Assembly (NCBI GenBank): GCA_030068075.1
Contig: CM057827.1
Coordinates: 72,678,500 to 72,742,499 of the forward strand
Reading direction: 5' to 3'
DNA length: 64,000 nt
Source: Paguma larvata
Lineage: Eukaryota; Chordata; Mammalia; Carnivora; Viverridae
The position numbers and the translations under genes are program-made. How positions within the stretch are numbered: position 1 is the stretch's first letter; the number at the start of each line of letters is the position of its first letter. Positions 12,485 to 25,189 of this stretch are shown piece after piece. The notes beneath the pieces were generated by a model. That model had not been told where the DNA came from, did no database searches, and worked only from the letters and a program-made list of their open reading frames with translations.

Positions 12485-12545
12485 TAATAACAGCTAACCA
12501 ACACTGAGCACCTACTTCACGTGAGGCATTTATTCCATTTCACCC
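12485..12545 (+). mobile_element. MIR fragment
   Basis: ACAGCTAACCAACACTGAGC and CACGTGAGGCATTTATTCCAT resemble the conserved MIR stretch ending GCCAGGCA. Short and old. Confidence 0.5.
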
Positions 12546-12865
12546 TCTTTTTGCCTGTGCTCTCCTTCGTTGGTGTCCATTCTACCCATCCATTCTGGTG
12601 AGGTCTATTTGGAACACATAGAGGGCATAAAGAATCCTCTGCTGAACCCAGAAGCTGTCTAGAGTCAACAAGGATAATATATTCAACCACACTCATCACC
12701 TTCTTCTTTATAATCAGGTGTTTTGGTTACTATTAGGGATTGTTTGAAATTAACCTTGGATTAAAGGAAGACAGGACAATGGTCTAACTGTAACCTTTAG
12801 ACTGACAGGGTTTTGGTTTTGTTTTTCTCTTTTCTAGGCCATGGTTTTCTCATCTTCTAGAGATT

Positions 12866-12974
12866 TTTTTTTTAATTTTATTTTTAAGCATCTTCAGCCC
12901 CAATGTGGGGTTCCAACTTACAACCCTAAGATCTAGAGTTCCAGGTTCTATCTACTGAGCCAACAGGTGCCCCA
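12866..12974 (-). mobile_element. short-form carnivore SINE
   Basis: About 105-base reverse-complement copy lacking the long body, ending GAGCCAACAGGTGCCCC. It belongs to an older, shorter subfamily or is a deletion form. Confidence 0.75.
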
Positions 12975-13189
12975 AGTTTTCTCGCCTTCTAAACTTGAGT
13001 AATAGTAGCTTTTACCCCACAGGGATGTTATGAATATTACACAAGACATTGCATGTAAAAGGATCAATATATTAGCTATTGTTGTTATTGTTATTACATG
13101 GCAATTACCAATACATGCCCATTACCTGCTCAATACATTTTGCTATCAGAAATAACACATCCTAGAGGTGCAGCTATCAACATTGCTCA

Positions 13190-13345
13190 CTGCTTCTCTG
13201 AGAAGCCAAACAACATCTAGAATCTCAGAGAAGGAATTAAGGCTCATATAGACCAATGCTTCATTTTACAAATAAAGAAAGTGACTTGAAGAGGTTAATG
13301 TCTCAGATGCTACAAGTAAGTAATGGCAGTTCTGATATTATAACT
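13190..13345 (+). mobile_element. MIR-like relic
   Basis: TTCATTTTACAAATAAAGAAA and the trailing AAGTAAGTAATGGCAG fit the MIR core and 3' part. Confidence 0.55.
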
Positions 13346-13408
13346 TTGACTTCTAGCTAAGTAAAATTTATGATAGACCAATGATAGGTGTGCTGGAGGA
13401 TCAATAGA

Positions 13409-13409
13409 T

Positions 13410-13452
<43 letters not shown>
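13409..13452. repeat. (GATA)n microsatellite
   Basis: About eleven perfect TAGA units, likely length-polymorphic. Confidence 0.95.
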
Positions 13453-13935
13453 AAGGTGGGTAGACAGCTATAGAGCTAGATATAGAACAGATACTCTGAT
13501 AAGAAAATTGACAATGAATTCATCTAAGACTTAGATTCTAAGTATAAATGCTATTTCTCGTAAATCAAACTAAAATATGGACTTCCACTTATAGTCCGGA
13601 TGGAGGAGCAGTGATTGGATTTTGCTAGAAAAATGAATGAATTATATGAAATGATAGATTTTCACGTCATTGACAAGAGGTAATGAAATACGGTGATCAT
13701 TGAGAGATGAGGGGACCAAATGGGATAAGCTCACTCCCCCAGCTTACCACCTGGGGAGAGTTTCTAGGCCATGTGGTACAGAGATGGACCCAGGTGGAGT
13801 CTGTCAGTCTCCCTGAGTTGAGGCAATGGAATTGAGAGTTCAAGGAGGCCCAGACAACTAGAGTTATTGGGGCAGAATACCAGCGGGACAAGACTGCAGA
13901 GAAAGAACTCCAGTGACCTACAATGAGGAAGATAT
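13453..13935. other. unassigned intergenic sequence
   Basis: No gene or repeat is recognised. Confidence 0.5.
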
Positions 13936-14066
13936 TGCTACACATCTATCAGAATGGCTATACTGAAAAAATATACTACGAAACCCCGGAGAGATCCAGA
14001 AAAACTGGATCTGTCGTATATTGCTGATGTGAATATAAATGGTGCAATTACCCTGGGAAACAGTTT

Positions 14067-14100
14067 GGCAGATTCTTTTTTTTTTTTTTGGCAGATTCTT
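14067..14100 (-). mobile_element. poly(A)-only insertion with duplicated target site
   Basis: GGCAGATTCTT occurs at 14067-14077 and 14090-14100 on either side of about 12 T. This is the footprint of a retroposition that copied only a poly(A) tail, although local slippage is possible. Confidence 0.55.
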
Positions 14101-14568
14101 AAAATACTAACTATATACTTACACAACTCAGTAATCACACTCCAGGGCATTTATCTCAGAGAAATGAAAACATATGCCCACACAAAAACCTGTACACAAA
14201 TATTAACATCAGTTTCATTTGCATCAGCCCAAAACTGAAAACAGCCCAAATATCCAAAACTGTAAACAGCCCAAATATCCTCTACCAGGTGAAGAGCTAA
14301 ACAAACCACAGTATATGTGTACCATGGAATACTACTCAGCAATAAAGAGGGACGAACTGCTGATACAACAACCTGGATGGACCTCAAAGGCATAATGCTG
14401 AGCAAAAAACATAATAATATCAAATGGTCTGTGCTATGTGACTCCATTTAGATGAGATTCATATAATATGGAAAACATGGTACTGTTGACCAGGGGTTTA
14501 GAGTGGTGGGGATAGGGACACAGGTGTGACTATACAGAGGTACCACAAGGGAGATATTTTTGTAAGTT

Positions 14569-14671
14569 GTTTTTTTTTTATAATTAATCTCTATGCCCAA
14601 TATAGGGCTCAAACTCACAACTCTGAGACCAAGAGTTGCATGCTCTACTGAATGAGCCAGCCAGGCACCCC
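14569..14671 (-). mobile_element. short-form carnivore SINE
   Basis: Reverse-complement short copy ending GAGCCAGCCAGGCACCCC, flanked by the duplication CCACAAGGGAGA. Inserted into the old L1. Confidence 0.85.
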
Positions 14672-15103
14672 CACAAGGGAGACCTTCATGGTGAGGAAAT
14701 AGTTTTATATCTTGATTATAGTGGTGACTGCATGAATCTACACATAAAATAAAATGACACAGAGCTATATTCACACACATTATGCTAATATCAATTTTAC
14801 ACATCAGGCTAATGTGTAAAATGTAATCACTGGAGGAAACAGGTGAAGGATACATTAGACCTCTGTGTACTATCTTTGCAGCTCCCTGTGAATCAGTATT
14901 TTTTTTCAAAATAAAAACTTATTCTAAGTATTAAGTCTAATTATAGATGTTTTACATAACAGTATAAAGAAACACACACATCTACGCACGAGACCCTCAT
15001 CTAGACGGTTATTTACACTTGGCATATATTCCTGTGGTCTTCTCCCACCCCACTCAGCCCTGCGTTGATGTTAAATTCAACATGTCTATAAAAATTACAA
15101 GTT

Positions 15104-15327
15104 GAGGGGCTCCTGGGTGGCTCAGTTTATTGAGCCTCCAGCTCTTGATTTCAGCTCAGGTCGTGATCTCGCAGTTCATGGGATCGGGCCCTACATCAGG
15201 CTCTGTGCTGACAATGTGAAGCCTGTTTGGGATTCTCTCTCTCTCTCTCTCTGCCCCTCCCCTACTCATGTGTGCTCTCTCTCAAAATAAATAAGTAAAT
15301 CCTTTTTTTTTTTTTTTCAAAAAAAAA
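15104..15327 (+). mobile_element. feliform tRNA-Lys SINE
   Basis: Head GGGGCTCCTGGGTGGCTCAG. Flanked by duplicated AAAATTACAAGTTG on both sides. Confidence 0.92.
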
Positions 15328-15329
15328 TT

Positions 15330-16485
15330 ACAAGTTGGGATGTCAGTTGGTAGTTAAATGTAGAGAATATAGGAGCCTGTATAGCAGAAGAATCTAAGCT
15401 GGAGATACTCATTTGGGAGACATCAGCTCATGACCAGGTACCTAAAGTATGAGATTGAATGAGCATAAGCATCAAGAGAAGTTTGGTTTCCTACTTTGTT
15501 TTGTTTTTAAGAAAGGAAAAACAACAGCTTGTTTATCGATAATAAAGACAAAGCAGAGAGGAAAACCAACAATGCAGGAGTGAAAGGCGAGATTTGTTGG
15601 AGCAATGCTGTTTGAGTGCTCAAATTCTGAAGATGAATTGCCTGGGTTTATGTGTAAACATGTGTTACTGTATCTGTGAATCACACTTCAGGATAGTGAA
15701 GGGGACATACAACATATTTGCTATAAAAGCTTGGATTTGGAGATATGGTTGAGAACCACTGGTTTACACAAGAATTAGTAATGGTCAGGGATCTTGCTAC
15801 ACTGTGCACTTGGGAGCTTTTCCTTCATTCTGTGGTTGCAGCTGCTACTGCCCAGTGGCACTGACTGGATGGATAGTCCTGCTCAGTCCTGGGCTGAACG
15901 GTCTCCTGCTATGAGGAGTTTCTTAAGATGGGAGACAAAAGGGAACAGGAACAACGTTTCACTAATAAGGAATTCAACTCTGCTGTGGGTCCCAGATAAA
16001 GCATTAGCTTTTATCCCCAGGGTTTTAGTCATGCACCTGCCCAGCAGATACACAAAAGTCCAGGGTGGGGGCAGTGGGGTGGGGAGACATTTTTTCAGAA
16101 ATGGACATGTTATTTGAGATAACCCAGTGTTTAAACACTGACGTCTGTTCGGACTCTAGAGTGCTTCATCAGTTTAGCCTGACCCACCAAACACTAAGGG
16201 CTCTAGACTATTAAGGATATGTGACAAACATCCTGAGAGTAAACACTTCCTTACGATATCATCTAATGTAATTTTTCTTACAGAAACAATTCTGAAGGTT
16301 CTGCTCTTGCTCAAGGGTGGCCAGCCACAGAGGAAAGTAGAGACTGAACTCTGACCTCTGCTCAACAAACTGTACAAATGGACACAGAGCTGACTTCACC
16401 CAGAGGAACTGGTGCTTTTCTTCCAGTTCCTACAAAGAGGGGTTTTTTAGGCTTTCTAGGGATCTAAATCGAGGGCTTTACATTT
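15330..16485. other. unassigned intergenic sequence
   Basis: Mostly unassigned. GGTTGAGAACCACTGGTTT near 15745 resembles the end of a MER5-type hAT relic, but the match is short. Confidence 0.4.
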
Positions 16486-16489
16486 TAGT

Positions 16490-16670
16490 TCACTTTCATC
16501 GAAATGACCTTATATGACCCTTACAACTTCCCCAACAAGTAGGAAGAGCTAGAATGATTTCTCCTGTTTTACAATAACATTGAGGCCTTAAGATGCTAAG
16601 TGACTCACCTAAGGCCATGTAGGAAGCAGGTACCAGAACAGGAGCGGGACTCTGATCTACAGGCTACCTG
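16490..16670 (+). mobile_element. MIR relic
   Basis: TCTCCTGTTTTACAATAACATTGAGGC followed by TAAGTGACTCACCTAAGGCCA matches the MIR downstream part. Confidence 0.75.
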
Positions 16671-17404
16671 TTGTTCCTTCTCTCTTACCATTTGTCTCAT
16701 CCCTAACGGTCTGTTCCAGTTGAGGTCATTTTCTCATGGAACTGGAGAATAACTGGCTACCAGTGGTGCCCAAAACAATCTTATAAATATCCACCTAATA
16801 TAAAGTGGACATTTTCGGTTGTTAAAAATCAGTTATTACACTAACTAAAAATTGTATTAAAACTTGTTATTAAAAATTACAATTCACATTTGTAAAATGA
16901 ACTCGCATAAACCTGCTCACTATCAACAGAACTCAACCCTCTAACTTCTGCCAGATCTTTCATGCTTGTAATCTTTTTGTCCCCTCGAATTGCTGCAGTC
17001 CCCCTGGTTTGGGCTTGTCTTGTTTAGTCCCTGTGGAGCGCTGGTTCCATTTGGCATATGACCCTCTGGAGGAGTTACAGTACTATGCCTTGTTCTTTCC
17101 AACTGAGTGGTTTTGGCAGTTTCTCTAACACTGGGGGAGTTTTGTTAATAACATATGACCAATAAAACAGACCACAACCACCCACTCTGGTGCAACAGGA
17201 ACTTCCAGAACCAACAAAGTCTACAGAAAGAGCTCCTTTAAATCACACCTAACATTCTGTGCCTCTGTTAGGAAAGATGCCAGCTCACCAACAGGCTGGG
17301 TTGCATTTGCTATATAATTACATTCATCCATTTTTATCAATCAGCATAAGTAACATTCACTGACTTCTTTGAAATAGATTTAATTATCTTTAAAGACATA
17401 TTGT
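16671..17404. other. unassigned intergenic sequence
   Basis: No gene or repeat is recognised. Confidence 0.5.
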
Positions 17405-17640
17405 GGAGCACCTGAGCCACACATATTGTGGCTCTGTCGGTTAAGTGACCGACTTCGGCTCAGGTCATGATCTTGTGGTTCGTGAGTTCAAGCCCCGCGT
17501 CAGGATCTGTGCTGACAGCTCAGAGCCTGGAGCCTGCTTCTGGTTCTGTGTCTCACCCTCTCTCTGTCCCTTCCTTGTTCATGCTCTGTCTCTCTGTATC
17601 TCAATAATAAATAAACATTTTTAAAAATTTTGAAAAATAA
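17405..17640 (+). mobile_element. feliform tRNA-Lys SINE with rearranged head
   Basis: The body is typical, but the head contains a local duplication of ACATATTGTGG. Flanks AGACATATTGT and AAACATATTGT form the target-site duplication. Confidence 0.87.
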
Positions 17641-17928
17641 AAACATATTGTCTAAAATTTTTTTGAAGTGGCTTTATTATCTGCCACAGAAAAAAACGAA
17701 TGTCCTTGCAAGTTGCATTATTCTTATTATGATTTGAAAAGTATCAGATATAAACTAACCATGGGCATTTTAAGGCTCTGTCACCTACAGATAGTTTTTG
17801 TTTTACTCTGTTGCTTGCCTGGAGGCTCTGTTATAAACTACAGACTGAATTTGTGTCTTTAAGAAAGGACAGTGTCAGAGTCTCACGAAAAAGGATTTGT
17901 ACCAGATACTTAAAGCTATTGACACTTT

Positions 17929-18062
17929 TATTTATTTATTAATTTATTTAGCTTCATGTCCAGTGTTAAGCCCAACACAGGGCTTGAACTCAAAACCCTG
18001 ATTAAGGCCTGAGCTAGGATCAAGAGTCAGACACTTTACCGACTGAGCCACCCAGGCACCCC
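17929..18062 (-). mobile_element. short-form carnivore SINE
   Basis: Reverse-complement short copy ending GAGCCACCCAGGCACCCC, flanked by TTGACACTTT on both sides. Confidence 0.85.
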
Positions 18063-18317
18063 TGTTGACACTTTAAAGCATAGATTCTTAAGAATAGGCT
18101 TTCGAGTTAACACCACTTAGTCAACTTTCATACCAAGCCTGTGGACTGACCCAAGATTTCCGGAACTCTTTCTAGTAAATATGCAGACAGCTTCATGAGA
18201 TTGCTTACTCAAGATCCAACAGAACAAGAATTAATTGTATGGGAAAATTTGCAGAGGAAAAAAAAAGAAAGAAAGAAAATTTACAGTTGTTTGTGAGGAA
18301 TATGGTTTTAAAGCTTT

Positions 18318-18543
18318 TTTCTTTTTTCTTTTTTTTTTTTTTTTGTTTATGTTTGAGAAGGAGAAAGAGAGCATGCACACATGGAAGGGGGAGAGGGAGA
18401 GAGAGAGAGAGGGCAACAGAGAATCCCAAACAGGCTCTGCACCGCCAGCCAGAGCCTGATGCAAGGCTCAAACTCACAAAATGTGAGATCATGACCTGCA
18501 CTGAAGGCAGACACTTAACCAACTTGAACCACCCAAGTGCCCT
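18318..18543 (-). mobile_element. feliform tRNA-Lys SINE
   Basis: Reverse-complement with a long interrupted T-run at its left end, ending ACCACCCAAGTGCCCT. Confidence 0.87.
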
Positions 18544-18845
18544 TGTTCAGAACACTGTCTTAATGTTTTACTTCAATGTTGATGTTGTTTTAATGTTCTA
18601 TTCTGAATATCCAAATAAGGCTTTTTTCTTTCTCCTTAAACTCTCTGTAACCCATAACAAATTACTAGATTCTGTTTTTTAAAACTGAAATAAACATTCT
18701 TAAATGATATCCGATTCTTACTGACTCAGACACCACTCAGGAAATCTCCTTACCTTTTTTTAGTACTTAAGTACTTTACCAGGTCTCCTTACTTCTCATG
18801 ACAGTGTAGTTATTTGCATAAGTTCAGTAAGAATTTGTCCTCCTT

Positions 18846-19060
18846 TTCTGGGACTCAGTGCTTAAGCATACGACTTCAGCTCAGGTCATGATCTCACAGT
18901 TCATAAGTCCGAGCCCCATGTGAGGCTCTGTACTGGCAGCTCAGAGCCTGGAGCCTGCTTTGAATTCTGTGTCTCCTTCTCTCTCTGCCCCTCCCCACTC
19001 GTACCCTGTCTCTGTCTCTCTCTCTCAAAAATAAGTAAACATTAAAAAAAATATTTTTAA
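18846..19060 (+). mobile_element. feliform tRNA-Lys SINE, 5' shortened
   Basis: The first part of the head is diverged or missing and the body is typical. Flanks GAATTTGTCCTCCTTTT and GAATTTCTCCTCCTTTT are the duplication. Confidence 0.87.
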
Positions 19061-20841
19061 AGAATTTCTCCTCCTTTTTACCAGTATATAATGAAAAAAT
19101 CAGTTATGCCACCAAATCCTTGCCCAGATGTCATTGTTGAGAATGATCCTTGTTTAATCCAATATAATGAACTAATATCTACAAAATGGTCTCAGGAAAC
19201 TTGTGTAGTACCTGGTTTACAGGTCCCACTTTTGTAATAGGTGAGGAAGATCACTTCTTGGCAGGCCAGGAACTTTAGGAAATTGTGGGGACCTTTAGAA
19301 GAAAGGAATTCATCCAAATTTATAGGTACAATGGATGAAACCTGGTGGAAAAGGTTTCTTAGGCTTGGTTTTTCTAAACTGAAGGTAGCAAACAATAGAG
19401 GCTTTTAAAAGTCTGAAATCAGATTCCTGAAGGAAGCTTCCAGAAAGAAGTAAATTTTGTGGCTTTGTCAATAATATTTGCCTCTAGATTTACAAGCAGA
19501 TTAAGAAGACCTATGTAGTAAATGAGCACTCTTTCTGCAAGTGTATAAAATAATCAGGCCAAACCAAGAGTATTCCCCCTTACTTTTTTTCTTTCCCATT
19601 GAACTGAGAGTTTCTTAACCTCTGTCTGTTATCCTCTGCCTAGCACAGTGTCTGGCATGAAGAAGGTAGTCAACATTATTTATTGGAAGAATAAAAATCA
19701 GTTTATGAAATTGTATTTGCGCCTGATTCCGCCTGTGAGGCAGTGATGGAGGGCTGTGGAGGCAGGGTCGGGGCCTGAGCTCACCAGGAGTGGTCTCCTC
19801 TGCCCAACTCTCAGCTGTAACTCAGAGGAGGGGGGGCATCCATTAACAATAAACTCATAATTAGTTTCAAAAATATTCCAGGAATAAATGAACACATAAA
19901 CAAAAATAATAAAATAGGGAGGAGAGATGAAACAGGATGGGCAAAATGTTGATTTGCGTGTGGTGGTCACTTGGGGATTAATTATATTCTTCTTTCCCAT
20001 TTTAATGCATTTGAAGTTTTCCATAGTAAATAGTTTTTAAAAATCGCCTTGGAGGAGAAGAAAATTATACAAAGTAAGTCTGAGGGCTCTGTGAGGAATG
20101 GGAATTAGGGATGAGTGAGTTCAGGCTGTTTTTTTGTTTTGTTTTCGGATTTTGGCATCCAGTAATTCAAACCACTCCTGACCTACTTTTGCCTTCCTCT
20201 TCTGGGTATCCACTCCTGGGACATTTGCAGAACACCAGAGGTTTCACAGAAGAGTGAGCATAGGGATTATTTCAGCACTGAATGCTGGCAACCCTTACCC
20301 CACACACTGGCCCTTCAGCTGAGCCATGCCAGATCTGAGACTGGGCAGTTGCCAGATTTTGCCATGAGTAAAATGGGAATGGAATGCTATCAGGGATGAG
20401 GAGGGGGCAGGAGAAGGGAGTATATATGTCTGAATCAATGCTGGAGACCAGAGGAGAGACACCAGGAAAGTGGGAAGCACTGTGCCCTTTATTTGTCATT
20501 CCCTATCCCAACAGTGACACTGGAGGAAATCAGAATCAAATGTAGTCAAGTCTGCCCCTACGAGAGAGGAAGCTGGACCAAAAAAATGAGCATCATTCAT
20601 TTGCGTTAGACTACAAATGCTCTCTCAGGTTATCTTCAGGTCAACATGGCTGCATGTGGGGAGAGTGTTATTGGGAAACACAGCATAAAATTCACCTCAT
20701 GACACCTCATGACTCTTGAGATTTCTTTCCATTACACTCCGACAAAATTCTCTCATACTAGCTTGTCATACTGTGTAAGATTCCACTGTTTGGGATTCAT
20801 TTCTTTAACATTCATCTCCTTTCCCTGCTTTGTTTTTTATT
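19061..20841. other. mostly unassigned, with an L2 3'-end fragment
   Basis: TAGCACAGTGTCTGGCATGA through TTATTTATTGGAAGAATAAA (about 19640-19695) is the conserved LINE-2 3' end. The rest is not recognised. Confidence 0.55.
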
Positions 20842-21060
20842 TAAATTTTTTTTAACATTTTAATTTATTATTGAAAAACAGAGAGAGGCAGAGCATGAGC
20901 AGGGGAGGGGCAGAGAGACAGGGAGACACAGAATCTCAAAGATGCTCCAGGCTCTGAGCTGTCAGCACAGAGCCCGATGTGGGGCTCGAACTCACAAACC
21001 GTGAGATCATGACCTGAGCCGAAGTCAGATGCTTAACCAACTGAGCCACCCAGGTGCCCC
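20842..21060 (-). mobile_element. feliform tRNA-Lys SINE
   Basis: Reverse-complement, full-length, ending GAGCCACCCAGGTGCCCC. It is followed by a (GTTT)n run at 21063-21086. Confidence 0.92.
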
Positions 21061-21189
21061 TGTTTTGTTTGTTTGTTTGTTTGTTTTTAATGAAATCACC
21101 CCCAAAAAGCTTGACACATTCAATTGAGCTTGCAGTCAATATCAATTTAGTATGATTCCTTATAACAAAATGCATTGTCCCTGAGAGTG

Positions 21190-21408
21190 AAAAGAAATAA
21201 TAGCTAGCATATAAGGTGCTAAGTAAGTACCAGAGAATTGTGTCAAGTGCTCTATTTACATTATCTCATCTAGCACTGTGAGGTAAATGGTATTATACTT
21301 CCATTTTAAAAATATGGAAACAAGGCTTTAGGAACTTTCAGTAAAATACCCACGATCATGCGGCCAATAAATAACAAGGCCAGTATTTGAACTCAGATCA
21401 GTATGACT
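21190..21408 (+). mobile_element. MIR relic
   Basis: TTTACATTATCTCATCTAGC, TGAGGTAAATGGTATTATAC and the trailing GAACTCAGATCAG match MIR. The next SINE inserted just beyond it. Confidence 0.8.
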
Positions 21409-21425
21409 AAAAATCTCTGTTCTTG

Positions 21426-21634
21426 GGGCGCCTGGGTGGCTTAGTCATTTGAGCGTCTGACTGTGGCTCAGGTCACGATCTCACAACTAGTGAGTTTGAG
21501 CCCCACATTGGGCTCTGTGCTGACGGCTCATCAGAGCCTGGAGCCTGCTTCAGATTCTATGTCTCCCTCTCTCTCTGCCCCTCCCCTGCTCATGCTCTGT
21601 CTCTCTCTCAAAAATAAACATTTAAAGAAATTAA
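21426..21634 (+). mobile_element. feliform tRNA-Lys SINE
   Basis: Full-length. Perfect duplication AAAAATCTCTGTTCTTGG on both sides. Confidence 0.94.
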
Positions 21635-21776
21635 AAATCTCTGTTCTTGGAAGCTCCAATGTGGACAGGAAAAGTACGGAAATAGACTGTCAGGTTGGTG
21701 GGGGATTCTTGGCAATCCCTGAGGCGTATGATGGAACTAGACACTGAGAGTGAGAAGGAAAGAGGACTATAAAGAA

Positions 21777-21778
<2 letters not shown>

Positions 21779-21826
<48 letters not shown>
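21779..21826. repeat. (TG)n microsatellite
   Basis: About 24 uninterrupted TG units, likely polymorphic. Confidence 0.97.
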
Positions 21827-21827
<1 letters not shown>

Positions 21828-21829
21828 TT

Positions 21830-24105
21830 CTGGAGTGGAAACTGACCACTTGTGAAATGGCTGATGGGTAATAACAACTCAACTCTTTTAGCATGTCCGC
21901 AAAATACTGAAAGAGCGAACTTCACAGAGAAAGAACCAAACTTTCAAACAATTGTCGTTATGTGATATTTCACCTTGAGGTAGTTGTCAAGCAAGCTTTA
22001 GTGGAACTGCATTTAATTCAATTGGCAAAAAGCTCCTGAAGTCAAAAGAAGATATACCAGCTAAACTGGTGGCTTCTAATCTTTTAATCACAAGGACAAT
22101 TTATTATTCCCAGCCCTCTTGAGATCCTATAAGTCATATTATAACATGTAGCACCGTAACATTAAATTACAATTATTTCTCTTGCTTAGACTGAGATTAG
22201 ATAACAAAGGCATCCAGAAAGGCCGGATGGCCACCAGAAAGGACTTCCGGAGGTGGAAGCAGGACAATTACCCGAACCCCCTTGGGTCCTGTCCTCAACT
22301 CACATGTCCACACGTGATTTTGTCTGTTCATCTGGTGCTTTTCCGTCTCACAGGATTGACTCATACGAACCACTCCCAAAATAAAACTATAAACAAGAGC
22401 TGCACTGAAAAATACATACAGTGGAAAATAAACCCCCAATGACTTAAGAGAGAGACCAAACTGTGAAGAGATGTTTGTTGAGTAAGCAGGGGTGATGAGT
22501 ACTTTTGAGATTCAGTCAGGCCAGGATGAGGATGAGGAAACATTTCTGACTGAGTTAAGCACTGAGGCAGTGTCTTAATCCTGAGACGTGGCTTGTAGGG
22601 AAGCAATTCCCCAAATTTAGAATTTCTCTTTCTGATCTCCAAGCTCCCTCCAATCTCCTTCTTACAACATATTTGCACGCTTGTTGGTTTGTATCCTTTT
22701 ATACTTTACCTTGTTCCAAGAAAAGATTAAAGGCAGCTCTACCTACAATGAATGATAACACAATTCAAATTTAGTTAAGAGGAAAGAGGAAGAATACAGT
22801 TTTATGGATTAAACTTTAGTTGTGAGGATGCTAAAATCACTATACTTGCCTAAGCCTGCATTTTGGTCCCCAAAGCTAGAGTCTGTGGGTTCTTAGTCTG
22901 CCCCATTGACAGATTAGGAGTTTGATTTTACAAATAGTGGTTACTATTTACAAAATGCCGATCTGACCTGGCATAATTCTCAAACAGTAGCAGAAGTTTT
23001 AAGTTTGAGGAGATTTTGCTATTATACTTCTGAATCACAAAAATTTAATTTTTTCATTTGTATTAATTAAAAAAACTTACCAAAGAGTTTTTACTAAGAA
23101 GGAGATTACCAGGGTTGCCTCAATGTGTTGATACAATTCAACAAAACTTAGTTTTAATTAGCATGTTATAGTCTTATTTACAATAAACTTGCAGTTTTCA
23201 TAAAGATTTCTAAAATGTTAAAATTAGCTCACAGACCTCAATATTTACAATCTTACATGTAAGAAAACAATCTTGAAAGGACAAAGGATAGCCAACAACA
23301 GTATTTTAAAAAAAGAAAGAAAAACTCCAGGTAGAAAGTAAACACAGGTGCCCCTCAAACTGCAAATGAGATATTTTCCCTGCACAAACAATCATCCCAT
23401 GGGAAAACAATAAAACTAAAACTTCAGAGTAAAGGGGTTTGCTTTCTCTTCATGAAAGTATTTCTGGTGCCCTGGTCAGGTAATCATGATCATTGGGGCA
23501 ACTAGTGGTCCAAGGAGCAGAGGCTTTTTGCAGAGGAAGCCCATATACCCTGGTAAGATCACCAGATGGACAAGCCAGTCCTACAGGCATGATGCTCTTC
23601 TATGGCAAGTTATAAAGCCAGGACAGAAACCACTCACCAAAGAGAAACTCTGCCTTTTCCGTACTTTCTTGAAATTAGACACCAAGTTCACTTGGGTTGG
23701 CAGACCTTGGTGCAGAATTAGCACAGAACAGGTACACAGTAAAGTTTGGTGAAGCAGAGATAAAACGAGGGAAGAGAGAATGAGAAAGGGAGGGTGGGAT
23801 CCCAAAGCAAAGCTCTAGCCCACAATCTGGAAGATGAGCTCGGGGGGGAAAGGAAGTGTCGGACTCCTGGACTCTTCTGACAGACTTCCTGGTTCCTACG
23901 CTCTTAGTCTCTTTCTTTCTTTCCCTAGCATACAGTTGCTTTGGCTTAGCCAGCCAGGTAAGTGATTGACGTTCTGCCTTCAAAGATGAGACAAGTAGGA
24001 AAAGGGAAAATATTTAGAATCTGTAGTAAGACCTATTGATAAGTGAGATATTCAGACCTTTCTGAATTCATATTGATCTTCTCAGCTGAGATACTGTTGT
24101 TACGT
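21830..24105. other. unassigned intergenic sequence
   Basis: More than 2 kb with no gene or named repeat recognised on either strand. Open frames are short and without familiar motifs. Confidence 0.45.
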
Positions 24106-24109
24106 AGGA

Positions 24110-24350
24110 CAATAGGTGTCTGGGTAGATAAGTCAGTTAAGCTCCCCAACTTTGGCTCAGGTCATGATTTCAGGGTCGGTGAGTTTCAACTCAGTGTCAG
24201 GCTCTGTGCTGACAGCTTAGAGCCTGGAGCCTGCTTTGGATTCTGTGTCTCTGTCTCTCTCTGCCCCTCCCCCACTAGTGCTCACTATCTCTCTCTCTCT
24301 CTCTGTCTCTCTCTCTGTCTCTCAAAAATAAATAAACATTAAAAAAAAAA
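24110..24350 (+). mobile_element. feliform tRNA-Lys SINE with long CT tract
   Basis: Diverged head (TAGGTGTCTGGGTAGATAAG), typical body, and an expanded TCTCTCTGTCTC tract. Confidence 0.85.
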
Positions 24351-24389
24351 GAAATGCATGCTAAAGTATTTAAAATGAATTGATGGAGG

Positions 24390-24597
24390 GGGCACCTGGG
24401 TGGCTCAGTCAGTTAAGCGTCCAACTTTGGCTTAGGTCATAATCTCACAGTTTGTGAGTTTGAGCCCCACATTGGGCTCACTGCTGTCAGCACAGAGCCC
24501 TCTTCAGATCCTCTGTCTCCCTCTCTCTCTCTGCCCCTTCTAAACTTGCACAAGCTCTCTCTCTCTCTCTCAAAAATAAACTTTGGGGGAAAAAAAG
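24390..24597 (+). mobile_element. feliform tRNA-Lys SINE
   Basis: Head GGGGGCACCTGGGTGGCTCA. The body has an internal deletion around the CAGAGCC segment. Confidence 0.88.
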
Positions 24598-24977
24598 TGA
24601 ACTGATATGATGTTTCCAACATCTTACTTTCAAACGGCTCAGGAAAAAAAAGAAGTGTGTATGTGGTACAATGCTAACAATTAATGGTGGAAGGCACACT
24701 AGCGTTTATTACATTATTCTTTTGACTTCCTTACAGGCTTCAAGATTTTCAAAGTAAAAAGTTGGGGACAAAGTGGACATTAAAATTTCCAAAAAATATG
24801 TCAAATCCATTGTCAGTACACCAAACCTGTAACAGTGCCTATCTTGACTGAGGGGTTCTTTTTTGTTCTTTTTGTTATTGTGGCTTTTTTGTATTGTCCA
24901 ACTAGTCTATATTAATATGTATTGCTTTTGTAATCATGTAAGATTTTTATTCTATTTATTTTTATTTAAAATTTATT

Positions 24978-25187
24978 TTTTTTAATTTTTTTTAATGTTT
25001 ATTTATTTTTGAGACAGAGAGAGACAGAGCATGAGTGGGGGAGGGGCAGAGAGAGGGAGACACAGAATCCAAAGCAGGCTCTGAGCTGTCAGCACAGAGC
25101 CCGATGCAGGGCTCGAACCCATGGACAGCGAGATCATGACCTGAGCTGAAGTCGGACACTCAACCGACCGAGCCACCCAGGCGCCCC
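24978..25187 (-). mobile_element. feliform tRNA-Lys SINE
   Basis: Reverse-complement, ending GAGCCACCCAGGCGCCCC. Flanked by TAAAATTTATTTTT on both sides. Confidence 0.92.
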
Positions 25188-25189
25188 TA

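Larger units (their letters stand above)
13940..14930 (+). mobile_element. old LINE-1 3' end
   Basis: Plus-strand L1 3' part: ATCAGAATGGCTATACTGAA, GGAAACAGTTTGGCAGATTC, ACCATGGAATACTACTCAGC and CCTGGATGGACCTCAAAGGC are ORF2 C-terminal landmarks. The 3' UTR-like end reaches about 14930. It is interrupted by a SINE (14569-14671) and a poly(T) insert (14078-14089). Confidence 0.85.

Noticed and set aside
13409..13452. Tandem repeats as possible CRISPR or satellite arrays
   Set aside because: GATA, TG and CA runs have no spacers and are ordinary microsatellites of a mammalian genome.
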